DNA of 64,000 nucleotides from DASRHY01 sp035650275. Its GTDB lineage: Bacteria; Actinomycetota; Actinomycetes; Propionibacteriales; Kribbellaceae. Where the stretch lies: positions 15,091-79,090 of the forward strand of contig DASRHY010000019.1 of the NCBI GenBank assembly GCA_035650275.1, written 5' to 3'. Within the stretch, counting starts at the first letter, position 1. Every line of letters begins with the position of its first letter. Below the pieces are notes generated by a model. That model was not told the origin of the DNA. It saw only the letters and a list, made by a program, of their open reading frames with translations, and made no database searches. Position numbers and translations under genes: made by a program. Shown piece by piece: positions 25,724 through 34,871 of this stretch.

Positions 25724-25767
25724 GCGGCCTCCCATCCGCGGGTTGTGGATTCGGGTCCCACGGGGCC
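25724..25767 (+). pseudogene. Degenerate 3' half of a tRNA, resembling tRNA-Arg(CCT)
   Basis: The segment reads like the anticodon arm, T-arm and acceptor end of a tRNA: GCGGCCTCCCATCCGC, then GTGGATTCGGGTCCCAC, then GGGGCC. It has changes at normally fixed T-arm positions (the fifth stem base and the loop purine 58) and one base is missing before the acceptor strand. No 5' half pairs with it. Best explained as a leftover tRNA 3' end, the usual site left by integrative elements. Weak evidence; could be chance. Confidence 0.3.
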
Positions 25768-25983
25768 TACATCCAGTGTGGACCGGCATCCTCGTCGGCT
25801 GGACAACGGTCGGCTGTGGCCGCGGAGTGACGCTGGGTACGGCCCTCCGGAATCTATGGACATGCGCAGAGCCCCTGAAGCAGGATGAGGGCGCGCGTTG
25901 CATGCGAAGGGGGGCCGGGACTGCCGCGCATATCTTGAAACGCCCTGATCAGACAGGGCATGCTCCGATCTAGTGGGGGGAAC

Positions 25984-26454
25984 ATGTTTCGTCGCCTATG
26001 TGTAGGTGTCTTGACCGCGGGACTAATGGTGATCGCGGCACCGGCGTTCGCGCAGCCGCCGGTGACCGAGACCGTCACCGAGAAGAACGTCGTCGAGACG
26101 TTCGTCGACGTCGTACCTACCTGCGAAGGTGGTGGACCGCTGTACAGCGTCACGACCACTGTTAACCGGATCGCTCACATCACCGCGTTCGACGACGGTC
26201 GCAGCCACGAGACCTTCACCGACACCGGCACCTTCGCCGCGGTACCGCTGGAGGACCCGAGCCTGCCCAGCTACACCGGCAAGCTCACGATCTGGGGTGG
26301 CTTCAACGCCAACGGCAAGGCGGTGAGCGGCACATTCACCTTCAACATCCGCGGGACGGGCTCGGACGGCTCGACGTTCAGCAATCACCTCACCGACCAC
26401 TTCAACGCGACGCCGAACGGAACGGAGTTCTTCTTCACGCACTGCCACGACTGA
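25984..26454 (+). CDS. Small secreted protein, function unknown
   Basis: About 156 residues. The signal peptide is MFRRLCVGVLTAGLMVIAAP with cleavage after AFA. The mature part is beta-rich with two cysteines (PTCEGGG and THCHD at the end), probably one disulfide, and an alternating pattern like a beta-barrel or lipocalin-like fold (HITAFDDGRSHETFTDTGTF, LTIWGGFNANGKAVSGTFTF). A run of six Gs sits right before AAC-ATG, as for the gene at 20380. A hairpin terminator follows. Confidence 0.72.
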   Translation: MFRRLCVGVLTAGLMVIAAPAFAQPPVTETVTEKNVVETFVDVVPTCEGGGPLYSVTTTVNRIAHITAFDDGRSHETFTDTGTFAAVPLEDPSLPSYTGKLTIWGGFNANGKAVSGTFTFNIRGTGSDGSTFSNHLTDHFNATPNGTEFFFTHCHD

Positions 26455-26468
26455 CGAGGATCCGCGCC

Positions 26469-26499
26469 GCCCCGCCGAACCTGTACGGATCGGCGGGGC
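26469..26499 (+). terminator. Hairpin terminator after the small secreted protein gene
   Basis: Ten-bp perfect stem: GCCCCGCCGA at 26469-26478 and TCGGCGGGGC at 26490-26499, loop of 11 bases, 15 bases after the stop codon. GC-only stem, no U-tract. Confidence 0.75.
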
Positions 26500-26649
26500 A
26501 GGCGCCGAGTGGCGTCCACTCTCTCTAGTGCGGGCGGATCTGATGATGCCAGCTGTGAGCGCCCTGGTCTGCAAGCTCGCGGAGCTCCGCCACCGCTCGG
26601 TCCAGGACGCCCGCCGAGCCGAGCTGACTGGCTTGCGAGCGCAGTGCCG

Positions 26650-29419
26650 TCAGGCGCGCGCTGTCAACAGGTCGCTCAACCGCATGAACGACCGCGCGCT
26701 GAACCGTGCGATATCGGGCCCGACCGCAGCCGCACCCGGGTCGGCGTCGGCGCAGATCGGCAGCAGCGCGGCGATCTCCATGCGGCCCACCGTCGCGAGG
26801 AGTTGGGCGGCGTTGCGGGCTGTGGTCCACAGCTGCGTGGCCTGGCCGGTACGGCGCCATGCCTCGATCAGATATGCGTACCCGTCCGCGGCGCCCGCGA
26901 CATCGCCGGTGCGGCTGCGTGTGGAGGCGAGCGACACCCGCGCAACGCCCTCCACGAAGCTGCAGCCGACGCGCGAGGCCTCCGCGATCGCGTCGACGTA
27001 GTACGGGATCGAGTCCTCGGGCCGGGCCGATGCGCGCAGCTCACCCTCGACGTAGGCGATGAAGGCGCGATGCGAACCGCAGTTCACCATCGATCGTGCG
27101 CGGTCCAGCAGCGTGCGAGCCGTGACCAGGTCACCGCCGTACGCCGAGGCGAGGGCGGCGGAGCCAACGAATGCGCTCTCGTCGCCGGTGGAACCTCGGG
27201 CCGCCCGGAGCCAGGTTTCGCGGGCGATCGCGAACTCGCCTCGGAAGTGAGCGACGACGCCGAGGACGCTCCACGCCCGATGCAGCGGACCGGACTGTGC
27301 GTCGGGTTCGGCCAGGGCGATGGCTTCGTGAGCGCGTCGTTCTGCGGTGTCGAGGTCGCCGACCAGTCTCGCCGCCTCCGCTGCACACGCGAGGATCGAC
27401 ACCCGCTCCGGATGGTCGACGAGTGCGGGGTCGTCGGCGAGCTCGGTCCCCCAGGCCCAGATCTCGCGCAGATCGCGCCACGTGACCAGGGGGTTCACGG
27501 CAATCGTGATTGCCACCCGTGCGTCCGCGGTGGCCAGGTCGCGTGCGGCCCGGAGGTTGTCCAGCTCTGAGCGCAGTCGCCGGTCCGTCGCGGCTTCCTC
27601 GGGCCCGAACATCCGGTCGGCGATGTCAGTGGCGATCAGGAGGCAGCGTGCGATGAACCGCCGATGCGCTTCCTCGATCTCTCCCCGCTTGACCAGCTCG
27701 TCGAGCAGGAATGCCCGGACGGTGAACAGCAGCCGGTACCGCCCGCCTGTCGCGTCCGCCACCACCAGCGAAGAGTCGACCAGCCGGTGCAATAGATCGA
27801 GCGGATCCCCCGACGCCTCGGACGAGGCGAGCGCCTCGACCGTCGCCAGGTCCACCCCACCTGGGAACGGTGCGATTGCGCACAGCAGCCGCCGCTCAGC
27901 ATCGTCGAGGAGCCGGTACGACGAGTCAATCGTGGCCCGGAGTGTGCGCTGCCGCTCGTCCTCGCGGCCCTCCCGTCCTGTGGCCAGGTCGAGCGCGCGA
28001 TTGAGCCGGTCACGTACCGCATGCATCGGCATCACAGCGACCTGGCGGGCGGCGAGCTCGATGCCGAGCGGCAGCCCGTCGAGCCGGTGCAGCACCTCGA
28101 CCAGATCAGCCGCGTCGTCCTCAGCCAGCTCGTAGTCCCGGCTGGCGGCGCTGGGCGTGCTCGATGAACGCCCTGACGCCGGGCTGCCGCGACAGCGCGT
28201 CCAGGTCGGAGCTGTCCCGGGGTACCGGCAGCGGCTGTAGCCGTATGACGTACTCGCCCGGCACATGCAGGATGGTGCGCGACGTCGCGAGCACGTACAC
28301 ATGCGGCGCGTGGCGACGGACGGCGGACACCAGGTCACGGCACGCGTCGACCACATGCTCGCAGTTGTCGAGCACGAGCAGCAGCCTGCGGTCCGACAGT
28401 GCTGTCGCCACGTCGGCCGGGAGCACCTGGCCGGTGGTCCGCAGACCGAGCGTCGAGGTGGCGGCCTGGCTGACCCGTTCTGGTCGGTCGACGGCCGCGA
28501 GCTCGACGAGCACCACATCGGCGCCGTGGATGGGGTCGGCCGCGATGTCGAGCCCCAGCCGGGTCTTGCCCACGCCGCCAGGGCCGGTGATGGTCACCAT
28601 CGAGTTGGCGCGCAACAGGCGCATGACCTCCTCGCGGTCGTCCTGCCGTCCGACCATCGGCGCATCGGGCTTGGCGACTTGGCGGGTGATGACGGTGTGC
28701 GGGCGCTCTAAATCGCCTGCGGCCACGAGCTGCTCGAGCTCGGCGAGTGCGGGAGTCGGGTCCAGACCGGTCTCTTCGACGAGCCGTCGGCGGAACGTCT
28801 GCGCGACCGCCATCGCTTCCGCGGTACGTCCGTCACTCGCCAGGGCCCGCACGTGCAGCAGCGCCGTGCGCTCGCGCAAAGGTGACGCGGCGGCCGCAGC
28901 AGCCGCATCGACGACGACAGTCCGGTCCCCTCGCGCCAGCCGCTCCTCCAGCAGGTCATCGACGAGCTGGAGCCGTAGCTCGTCCAGGCCGACCGACTCG
29001 GTCTCCAACGCCGGCATCACCCGGAACTCGACCAGCGCCGGCCCGCGCCACAGCGCCAGTGCGGCCTGGCGGTTGGTCGAGCTGAGGCGGCGCGCCGCAT
29101 CGACGTCGAGCTCGTCCGGCGCGAGCTTGAGGCGGTACCCGGTCGCGTGCCGCTCGAGCCGGTCGGCGTACGGCCCGAGGTGGCGACGCAGCCGGGAGAC
29201 ATGGTTGTAGAGCGCCTGGATGGCGTTGTCGGGCGGGTCGTCGGGCCACAACGCGTCGATGAGCCGCTCGGCGCTCATCCCGCGATCCCCCTCCAGCGCT
29301 AGCAGCGCCAGCAGGGCACGTCGTCGAGTGCCGGGTACGTCGACCGCCCGGCCGTCGACGCGGAGTACGAGCGGACCGAGCAGGTCCACGCGCAGCGCGA
29401 GGTCGGTACGGTCCACCAT
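26650..29419 (-). pseudogene. BTAD/NB-ARC/TPR (SARP-LuxR type) regulator, broken by a +1-base frameshift
   Basis: A large regulator of about 922 residues if the frame is repaired. First part (29419 to about 28140): OmpR-type DNA-binding domain (LRVDLLGPLVLRVDGRAVDV), BTAD domain, then NB-ARC with Walker A GPGGVGKTRLG and Walker B RRLLLVLDNCEHVV. The frame then ends early at RRQPGLRAG. The rest (DYELAEDDAADLVEVLHRLD, helical and TPR-like repeats) continues in another frame to 26650. Removing one G from the GGG at 28137-28139 restores ...RRQPDYELAEDD..., the family sequence. Real pseudogene or sequencing error. Divergent from the methyltransferase at 29573, its probable target. Confidence 0.82.
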
Positions 29420-29572
29420 CGCACTGTGCCCGAGAACCGGCGCGATCGTCACCTGGTTCCCTGTCACCCGCCTGTCACGGGCGCAGGTTCGCCGGGACAG
29501 TGCGGTGTGAGCCGCATCCCGGACCGTGGTCCTCGACGGCGCCACCGGGGCGCCCCACCGAAAGGAACCACC

Positions 29573-30652
29573 GTGACTGCCCAGCTGGAAGCACCCGTCC
29601 TGGACTTCGGCAAGCTCGAGGAGTTCGCCGGCAAGGTGTCGGGCGACCAGGCCGCGGCGTACAACGCGATCCTCGTCTACCTCGGCGACCGCCTCGGCCT
29701 GTGGCGCGCACTCGCCTCGGTCGGGAGCGCCACCGTCGCCGAGCTCGCTCAACGCTCCGGCATCGCCCAGCGCTACCTGCAGGAGTGGCTGTCGGCCCAG
29801 GCGGCGAACGGCTACGTCACCTACGACGCCGCGACCGAGTCGTTCACACTGTCCGTCGAGGCCGCCGCCGTCCTCGCCGAGGAGGAGAGCTCCGCGGCCC
29901 TGATGTCTGGCTTTGAGCTCATCGCCGCCGTGTGGGCCGCCGTAGACAAGCTCGCGAACGTGTACACGACCGGCGACGGCCTGGCCTGGCACGAGCACGA
30001 CCCGCGCCTGTTCAACGCCGTCGCCCGCTTCTACGGCACCCTTTACCGCAACTCGCTGCTCACCGAGTGGCTGCCCGCGATCGACGGTCTCACCGAGCGC
30101 CTTGAGTCCGGCATCCGCGTCCTCGACGTCGGCTGCGGCCTGGGCGTCCCGACGATCATGCTGGCCGAGGCCTTCCCGAACTCGACCTTTGTCGGCGTGG
30201 ACTACCACGACGAGTCGATCCGTCTGGCCGCCGCAGCAGCCGTCGAGGCAGGCGTCAGCGACCGCGTCCAGTTCGAGGTCGCCGACGGCACGTCGTACAG
30301 CGGGACCTACGACCTGGTGCTCCTCTGCGACGCCGTGCACGACTTCGGCGACCCGGTCGGAGCCCTCGCTCACGCTCGCGGCCTGCTCGCACCTGGTGGC
30401 CAGGTCGTCGCCGTCGAGCCGTACGCCGAGGACACCCTCGAGGCCAACCTCGACAACAACCCGATCGCGGCGGTGTTCTACGTCGGCAGCCCCGCCCTGT
30501 GCGTGCCGCACAGCGTGTCGGAGGGCGGTGCCGCACTCGGGGCCCAGGCCGGCCCGGCGAAGCTCACCGGGGCGTTCCGGGACGCCGGCTTCGCGAGGGC
30601 GGACGTCGCGATCGCGACGGCAACCAACTTGGTGATCGACGCCCGGCTCTGA
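29573..30652 (+). CDS. SAM-dependent class I methyltransferase with N-terminal winged helix
   Basis: About 359 residues. Residues 35-90 are a winged-helix dimerisation domain (YLGDRLGLWRALASVGSATV then AELAQRSGIAQRYLQEWLSA). The SAM-binding core begins near residue 180: IRVLDVGCGLGVPTIMLAEA, acidic residue in FVGVDYHD, and YDLVLLCDAVHDFGDP. This is the layout of Rv2258c-like methyltransferases, whose substrates are mostly unknown. GTG at 29573 has AAGGA six bases upstream. Divergent from the broken BTAD regulator; a strong terminator follows. Confidence 0.85.
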   Translation: MTAQLEAPVLDFGKLEEFAGKVSGDQAAAYNAILVYLGDRLGLWRALASVGSATVAELAQRSGIAQRYLQEWLSAQAANGYVTYDAATESFTLSVEAAAVLAEEESSAALMSGFELIAAVWAAVDKLANVYTTGDGLAWHEHDPRLFNAVARFYGTLYRNSLLTEWLPAIDGLTERLESGIRVLDVGCGLGVPTIMLAEAFPNSTFVGVDYHDESIRLAAAAAVEAGVSDRVQFEVADGTSYSGTYDLVLLCDAVHDFGDPVGALAHARGLLAPGGQVVAVEPYAEDTLEANLDNNPIAAVFYVGSPALCVPHSVSEGGAALGAQAGPAKLTGAFRDAGFARADVAIATATNLVIDARL

Positions 30653-30665
30653 GCCGATCACCCCA

Positions 30666-30697
30666 GTCGGCCCGGTCCCATCGGGGACCGGGCCGAC
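30666..30697 (+). terminator. Hairpin terminator after the methyltransferase gene
   Basis: Perfect 14-bp stem GTCGGCCCGGTCCC (30666-30679) with its complement at 30684-30697 and an ATCG tetraloop, 13 bases after the stop codon. Confidence 0.88.
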
Positions 30698-30810
30698 AGC
30701 TGTTAGCGGCCTGGTCGATGGCTCGGCGGGTCGGCCCGCCACCTGCTGCTCGGCCGGCTGCATTTGGCATCCTGGCACCGCTGGCAGCCTGCTAGCGACC
30801 GGATACCGAC

Positions 30811-30830
30811 ATCTCCCCCGATGGGGAGAT
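30811..30830. promoter_or_regulatory. Palindrome in front of the SDR gene
   Basis: ATCTCCCC-CGAT-GGGGAGAT, 8-bp arms with a 4-base spacer, 18 bases before the GTG at 30848. It could be an operator or a leader hairpin. An in-frame ATG (30821) lies in its spacer and might be the true start. Confidence 0.45.
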
Positions 30831-30847
30831 ATCTAGACTTGGCGGCC

Positions 30848-31648
30848 GTGGGTGACATCGTGTCCGCAACGGCGTTAGTGACCGGCGCGAGCCGGGGCAT
30901 CGGCCGCGCTCTGGCCGAAGGGTTGGCGCGGGTCGGGTACCGGGTCGGAATGGTGGCCCGCGACGCCGACGGGCTGTCCGACGTGGCCGAAGGGATCCGT
31001 GCCCGCGGTGGGGTGGCGGTCACCGCACGTGCCGACGTTACCGACCCGGACCTCGTCGTGGCGGCGGTCGCTGCCGTTGAGGACGCGGTCGGGCCGGTGG
31101 ACCTTCTGATCAACAATGCCGGGATCGCCGATACCGCCGAGCCGTCGCCATGGCAGGGGGACCCCGCGCAGTGGTGGCAGGTCGTGGAGACCAACCTGCG
31201 CGGGCCGTACCTCGTCAGCCGGGCGGTACTGCCTCGCCTGTACGAACGCGGCGGCCGGATCGTCAACATCACCGGCATGGTCGGGCGCGCCGTACCCGGC
31301 TACTCCTCCTACTGCGCGTCCAAGGCGGCGCTGTCGCGGCTGACCGAGTCGCTGGCGCAGCTCGGAGTGCGGGTCTTCGACGTGTCACCCGGGATGATCG
31401 CCACCCAGCTGACCGGTTCCATGCCGATGCTGGTCGGCGCGCCGCCCGAGGCGTTTCATTCCCCGGACCGACTGGTCGAGTTCGTCCTGGCGATCGCATC
31501 CGGCCGGCTCGACAGCCTGTCGGGACGGTACTTTCACGCGCAGCACGACGATCTCGCCGACCTGCTCGCCCACGCCGACGCCATCGCGGCAGGCGGCGCG
31601 CGCCAACTGCGCGTCGCCACCTACGGACCGGCCGACCCGCTGCCCTGA
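30848..31648 (+). CDS. Short-chain dehydrogenase/reductase
   Basis: Classical SDR of about 266 residues. Cofactor motif ATALVTGASRGIGRALAEGL, then NNAG (LLINNAGIADT), and active-site YxxxK in SSYCASKAALSR. The position of the catalytic Ser, 13 residues before the Tyr, is Thr (NITGMVGR), a tolerated change. Charged residues after the second strand (VARDADGL) suggest NADP(H). GTG at 30848 is preferred by family length; ATG at 30821 is possible. Confidence 0.85.
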   Translation: MGDIVSATALVTGASRGIGRALAEGLARVGYRVGMVARDADGLSDVAEGIRARGGVAVTARADVTDPDLVVAAVAAVEDAVGPVDLLINNAGIADTAEPSPWQGDPAQWWQVVETNLRGPYLVSRAVLPRLYERGGRIVNITGMVGRAVPGYSSYCASKAALSRLTESLAQLGVRVFDVSPGMIATQLTGSMPMLVGAPPEAFHSPDRLVEFVLAIASGRLDSLSGRYFHAQHDDLADLLAHADAIAAGGARQLRVATYGPADPLP

Positions 31649-31740
31649 CCGCGGCCGGACTGCCGGGTCCACATCGGACCTCTCCGGGCGGACCTTCTCA
31701 GCGGCGCGGACGGGAACGATGCGCGCCTGACCCATGGTTG

Positions 31741-31983
31741 TCAGCTCGGCTGCAGGTCGCGAACAACATGGGTCTCTGTGTCGGTGACCATCGGCAGGTC
31801 GACGATGTGATCGATGATGCTGTCCAACGCACCGAGATCATCGCCTTCGACGATGGCTACGACGGGTGGGCCGCCGAACAGCGCGTCGGCCCGCACGACA
31901 CCGTTCAGGCGCCGAATCGCAAGACAAGCCGCGCGCGGGCCAGGGTTGGTCGTGGAAACGAACACGTAAGCCTGTACCGCCAC
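31741..31983 (-). CDS. Stand-alone Lrp/AsnC-type ligand-binding (RAM) domain protein
   Basis: About 80 residues with the alpha-beta sandwich of the Lrp/AsnC C-terminal domain and no DNA-binding part: MAVQAYVFVSTTNPGPRAA, then GVVRADALFGGPPVVAIVEG and DDLGALDSIIDHIVDLPMVT. Such stand-alone RAM domains bind amino acids or act as oligomerisation partners of full Lrp proteins. GTG at 31983 follows AGGG at good spacing; a longer frame to 32025 exists. Confidence 0.75.
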   Translation of the reverse strand: MAVQAYVFVSTTNPGPRAACLAIRRLNGVVRADALFGGPPVVAIVEGDDLGALDSIIDHIVDLPMVTDTETHVVRDLQPS

Positions 31984-32267
31984 GCGCGTCACCCTAGCGT
32001 GGTGTGTCGCGCTGTCGGTAGCCACGGTTTCGCCGCTCGCTCAGGCAGGCATTCGAGGTCACAGTCGAGACCAGCCAGAATCCGCGCTGGGCCGCCGCTG
32101 ACACGTGCGCTCCAGCGGGACGGATCTTGGTCAGACTCAGGAGGGTTCGACTGCGGCGGCAAGGTGGTCGCGGTGTGTGCCTATTCGGGCACGTGAAATC
32201 ACCGACGCCATATGCCAACTTGGGACCCCGCGAGCGCATCTAGCAGGTGTCTAAAGGGGGACACCTC

Positions 32268-32879
32268 ATGAAGTTGATTCACGCCATCCGTAAGCCGATC
32301 CGCCGACCGATCCGGACCGCCTTCGCCATCTTGGCCGTTGCAGCAGTCCCGGCAGGCGCGGTCTATGCGCCGGCGCTCGCCGGCGGGTCCATCGCTGCCG
32401 CCACCGCTGCTGTCGCCACCAAGTGCCCAACCGGCTGGGGTTCATTGCCCGAGGCAAGCACGTACCGCGGCTCCGGTCTGCTAACGAACGTCCGGACCGG
32501 CCGACACGCCTGTTTCGACCGCATCGTGTTCGACGTCAAGGGCAAGTCATCCTGGTTCCGCGTGCACTACGTAAACAACGTCTCCACCGTGGGACAGGGC
32601 GAGATCGTGCCGCTGCGCGGCGGCGCCAAGCTGGAGATCATCCTCTCGGTGCCTTCGTACGACGATGCCGGCCGCAGCACTTACAACCCGGCGAACCACA
32701 ACGAACTGACGAACGTGCGCGGCTACCAGACCTTCCGGCAGGTCGCGGATGCGGGCAGCTTCGAAGGTGAGACCACGATCGGGCTCGGCGTCCGCGCCCG
32801 CCTACCGTTCCGCGTCTTCACCCTCACCGGCCAAGGCACCACCAGCCGCATCGTGGTCGACGTCGCCCACCGCTGGTAA
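32268..32879 (+). CDS. Secreted AMIN-like domain protein, copy 1
   Basis: About 203 residues. A twin-arginine-like basic start (KPIRRPIRTAFAILAVAAVP) leads a signal peptide ending APALAG. The mature domain has one conserved Cys pair (TKCPTGWGSLPE and GRHACFDRIVFDV) and ends SRIVVDVAHRW, a pattern typical of AMIN-like beta-sandwich domains of actinomycete exported proteins. Role probably cell-envelope binding. ATG at 32268 after AAAGGGGG. It is the first of two tandem copies. Confidence 0.78.
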   Translation: MKLIHAIRKPIRRPIRTAFAILAVAAVPAGAVYAPALAGGSIAAATAAVATKCPTGWGSLPEASTYRGSGLLTNVRTGRHACFDRIVFDVKGKSSWFRVHYVNNVSTVGQGEIVPLRGGAKLEIILSVPSYDDAGRSTYNPANHNELTNVRGYQTFRQVADAGSFEGETTIGLGVRARLPFRVFTLTGQGTTSRIVVDVAHRW

Positions 32880-32887
32880 CCCCACCC

Positions 32888-32916
32888 TGGACCTGCCGCC
32901 TCCCGCGGCAGTTCCA
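32888..32916 (+). terminator. Hairpin terminator of copy 1
   Basis: Stem TGGACCTGCCGC (32888-32899) with GCGGCAGTTCCA (32905-32916), 12 positions with a single C/T mismatch, 5-base loop. Homologous to the terminator at 33629-33659. Confidence 0.78.
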
Positions 32917-33016
32917 GACCCACGTCTCCCCATGCCCCACACGACGACTGGAATGCCACGCCGATCGATAACTTTGATCTCCCCCCGCGCATCTACCAGG
33001 TGTCTAAGGGGGCACC

Positions 33017-33622
33017 GTGAAGTCGTTTCACACCATCTGTTCTGTCCATATCCGCCGACCGATCCGCACCGCGCTCGCAGTTCTCGCAGTCACCGCAGTA
33101 CCGGCGGGAGCGGTCGCTGTCCCGGCGGTTGCCGGCACCAACACCACCGCGACCTCCAGCATTACATGCCCGACCGGATGGGGTTCATTGCCCAAGGCAA
33201 ATACCTGGAAAAGCAGCTCCACCTTGAAGTCGGTCCGAACCGGTCGCCACAGCTGCTTCGACCGCGTCGTCTTCGACATCGTGGGCAACCCGCCCGGCTA
33301 CACCGCGCGCTACGTCTCGAACGTCTTCCACACCGGGGCGGGCCATCTCGTCCCGATCCGTGGTGCCGCAAAGCTGGAGATCACCATCGGCGTCAACGAG
33401 TTCGACTACGGCAATCATTGGGCGTTCCAGCCTGGCGACGAACGAGAACTGGCGAACGTGGCCGGTTACCGCACACTCCGGCAGGTCGCGAGTGCCGGCA
33501 CCCTCGAGGGAGCCAACGTCTTCGGACTCGGACTCCGCGCCCGTCTGCCCTACCGGATCTTCATCCTCCCTGGCCCAGGCTCCGGTAGCCGGATCGTCGT
33601 CGACGTCGCCCATCGCTGGTAG
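33017..33622 (+). CDS. Secreted AMIN-like domain protein, copy 2
   Basis: About 201 residues, paralogue of the preceding gene: same basic signal peptide (HIRRPIRTALAVLAVTAVPA), TCPTGWGSLPKANTW, VRTGRHSCFDRVVFDI, and the same SRIVVDVAHRW end. The two cysteines are conserved. GTG start at 33017 after a run of Gs. It has its own leader and terminator, so each copy can be expressed independently. Function unknown; envelope-associated by family. Confidence 0.78.
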   Translation: MKSFHTICSVHIRRPIRTALAVLAVTAVPAGAVAVPAVAGTNTTATSSITCPTGWGSLPKANTWKSSSTLKSVRTGRHSCFDRVVFDIVGNPPGYTARYVSNVFHTGAGHLVPIRGAAKLEITIGVNEFDYGNHWAFQPGDERELANVAGYRTLRQVASAGTLEGANVFGLGLRARLPYRIFILPGPGSGSRIVVDVAHRW

Positions 33623-33628
33623 AACTGC

Positions 33629-33659
33629 TGGACCTGCCGCAGTTGTCGCGGCAGGTCCA
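33629..33659 (+). terminator. Hairpin terminator of copy 2
   Basis: Perfect 12-bp stem TGGACCTGCCGC (33629-33640) and GCGGCAGGTCCA (33648-33659), 7-base loop, six bases after the stop codon. Confidence 0.85.
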
Positions 33660-33832
33660 ATCCTGCAGAACGTGCACTTCAAGGGTCGAAGAAGGTATTG
33701 CGGCGGCGTAGACGACAGTGAGGCGGACAATGAACTCGAGCGGGAGTGGCGCCTGGTGACGAGCGACAGATCGGTACGGACGGCCGGGGGTTGGGCCCTT
33801 CCGCTCTATCGCACGCAGGCGCACGATGAGTC

Positions 33833-34792
33833 ATGAGGACCGCCGTAGTACTGCCGGAAGACCACGCTGTTCGTCCTCCTGAGCCCGGTGATGCCGAGGC
33901 ATTGTTCGAGATGCTTGCGGCCTACAACACTGCGGTGATCGGGTCCGCGGATAGCACGGTGGACGGGGTTGCCGAACGCATTGTCGAGCCTGGCTTCGAC
34001 CGCAGCACCGACGGCTGGCTAGTGCTCACCGGCGGGCTGCCGGTCGGGTACGGGACGGCGTTCGGCAAGGGCGACCGTCAGGTGGTCGGTATCCAGGTGT
34101 GGTCGCAGACGCCGGCGGTCGCTGGCTGGCTGTTCGAGCAGACGATGCACCGCGCCCGGGAGATGGGACGCGAGCGCGGCCACACCCAAGTCACCGTCGA
34201 CGCCGACGTTTACCGAGCCGACGAGCCGCTGCGCGCGCTGTTGGCCGACCACGACTTCACCGCCGCGACGACGTACCACCGGATGCGGATCGACCACACC
34301 GGGCCGGTCGCCGCTGCGCAGGTGCCCGCGGGCGTGGTGGTGCGCCGCGGCGCGTTCGATGACGCCACCCGCTGGGCCGCTCACGAGGTCATCATCGAGT
34401 GCTTCCGCGACCAGTTCGGCTTCGTCGCCCGCCCGCACGACGAGTGGGTCGGGGCGCGCGAGGCGCAGTCGACCTTCGACTGGTCCCAGTTCACCGTGCT
34501 CGAGGTCGACGGGCGGGCGGTCGCGATCCGCGAGTGCAGCGACGCGTACGTCGAGACCGACAACTGCGGCCACATCGGCACGCTCGGCGTAGTGGAGGAG
34601 TGCCGGGGCCGCGGTCTGGCGACGTTCCTGCTGCGCGACACCTTCGCCCTCGACGCTGCCGCCGGCCGGGCAGGCACGATTCTGGACGTCGACACGAACA
34701 ACCCGACCCCTGCGCTCGCCCTGTACCTATCGGTCGGCATGCGCCCGACCCTCGTCTCCGAGGGCTGGCGGCGGGTCCTCCCCGTCCTCTAG
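33833..34792 (+). CDS. Tandem-GNAT N-acetyltransferase
   Basis: A 319-residue cytosolic protein with two GNAT folds, as in mycothiol synthase MshD. The C-terminal domain keeps the acetyl-CoA loop: HIGTLGVVEECRGRGLATFL, then DVDTNNPTPALALYLSVGMR. The N-terminal domain is degenerate (GRERGHTQVTVDADVYRADE). Substrate unknown; MshD-like double domains acetylate small amines or thiols. ATG at 33833 has no strong ribosome-binding site. A 210-base gap separates it from the duplicated cassette. Confidence 0.82.
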   Translation: MRTAVVLPEDHAVRPPEPGDAEALFEMLAAYNTAVIGSADSTVDGVAERIVEPGFDRSTDGWLVLTGGLPVGYGTAFGKGDRQVVGIQVWSQTPAVAGWLFEQTMHRAREMGRERGHTQVTVDADVYRADEPLRALLADHDFTAATTYHRMRIDHTGPVAAAQVPAGVVVRRGAFDDATRWAAHEVIIECFRDQFGFVARPHDEWVGAREAQSTFDWSQFTVLEVDGRAVAIRECSDAYVETDNCGHIGTLGVVEECRGRGLATFLLRDTFALDAAAGRAGTILDVDTNNPTPALALYLSVGMRPTLVSEGWRRVLPVL

Positions 34793-34871
34793 GAGTCGTC
34801 CGGAGGCGTTCAGCTGTCGCTGAGGAATGGACGCCAGCAGGGCCCTCGCCTACCTCGAAGGGAGCACCAGC

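Larger units (their letters stand above)
32236..33659 (+). repeat. Tandem duplication of a secreted-protein cassette (leader, gene, terminator)
   Basis: Two consecutive units. Both leaders share GCGCATCTA(G/C)CAGGTGTC followed by TAA and a run of Gs (32236-32262 and 32988-33012). Both genes encode related 200-residue secreted proteins. Both end in the same hairpin, TGGACCTGCCGC ... GCGGCAG-TTCCA / GCGGCAGGTCCA. Unit spacing is about 750 bases. The coding parts have diverged considerably while leaders and terminators remain close, so the duplication is old. Confidence 0.75.

Noticed and set aside
25724..25767. Functional tRNA gene
   Set aside because: No 5' half, T-loop purine 58 changed and T-stem broken; at most a remnant.
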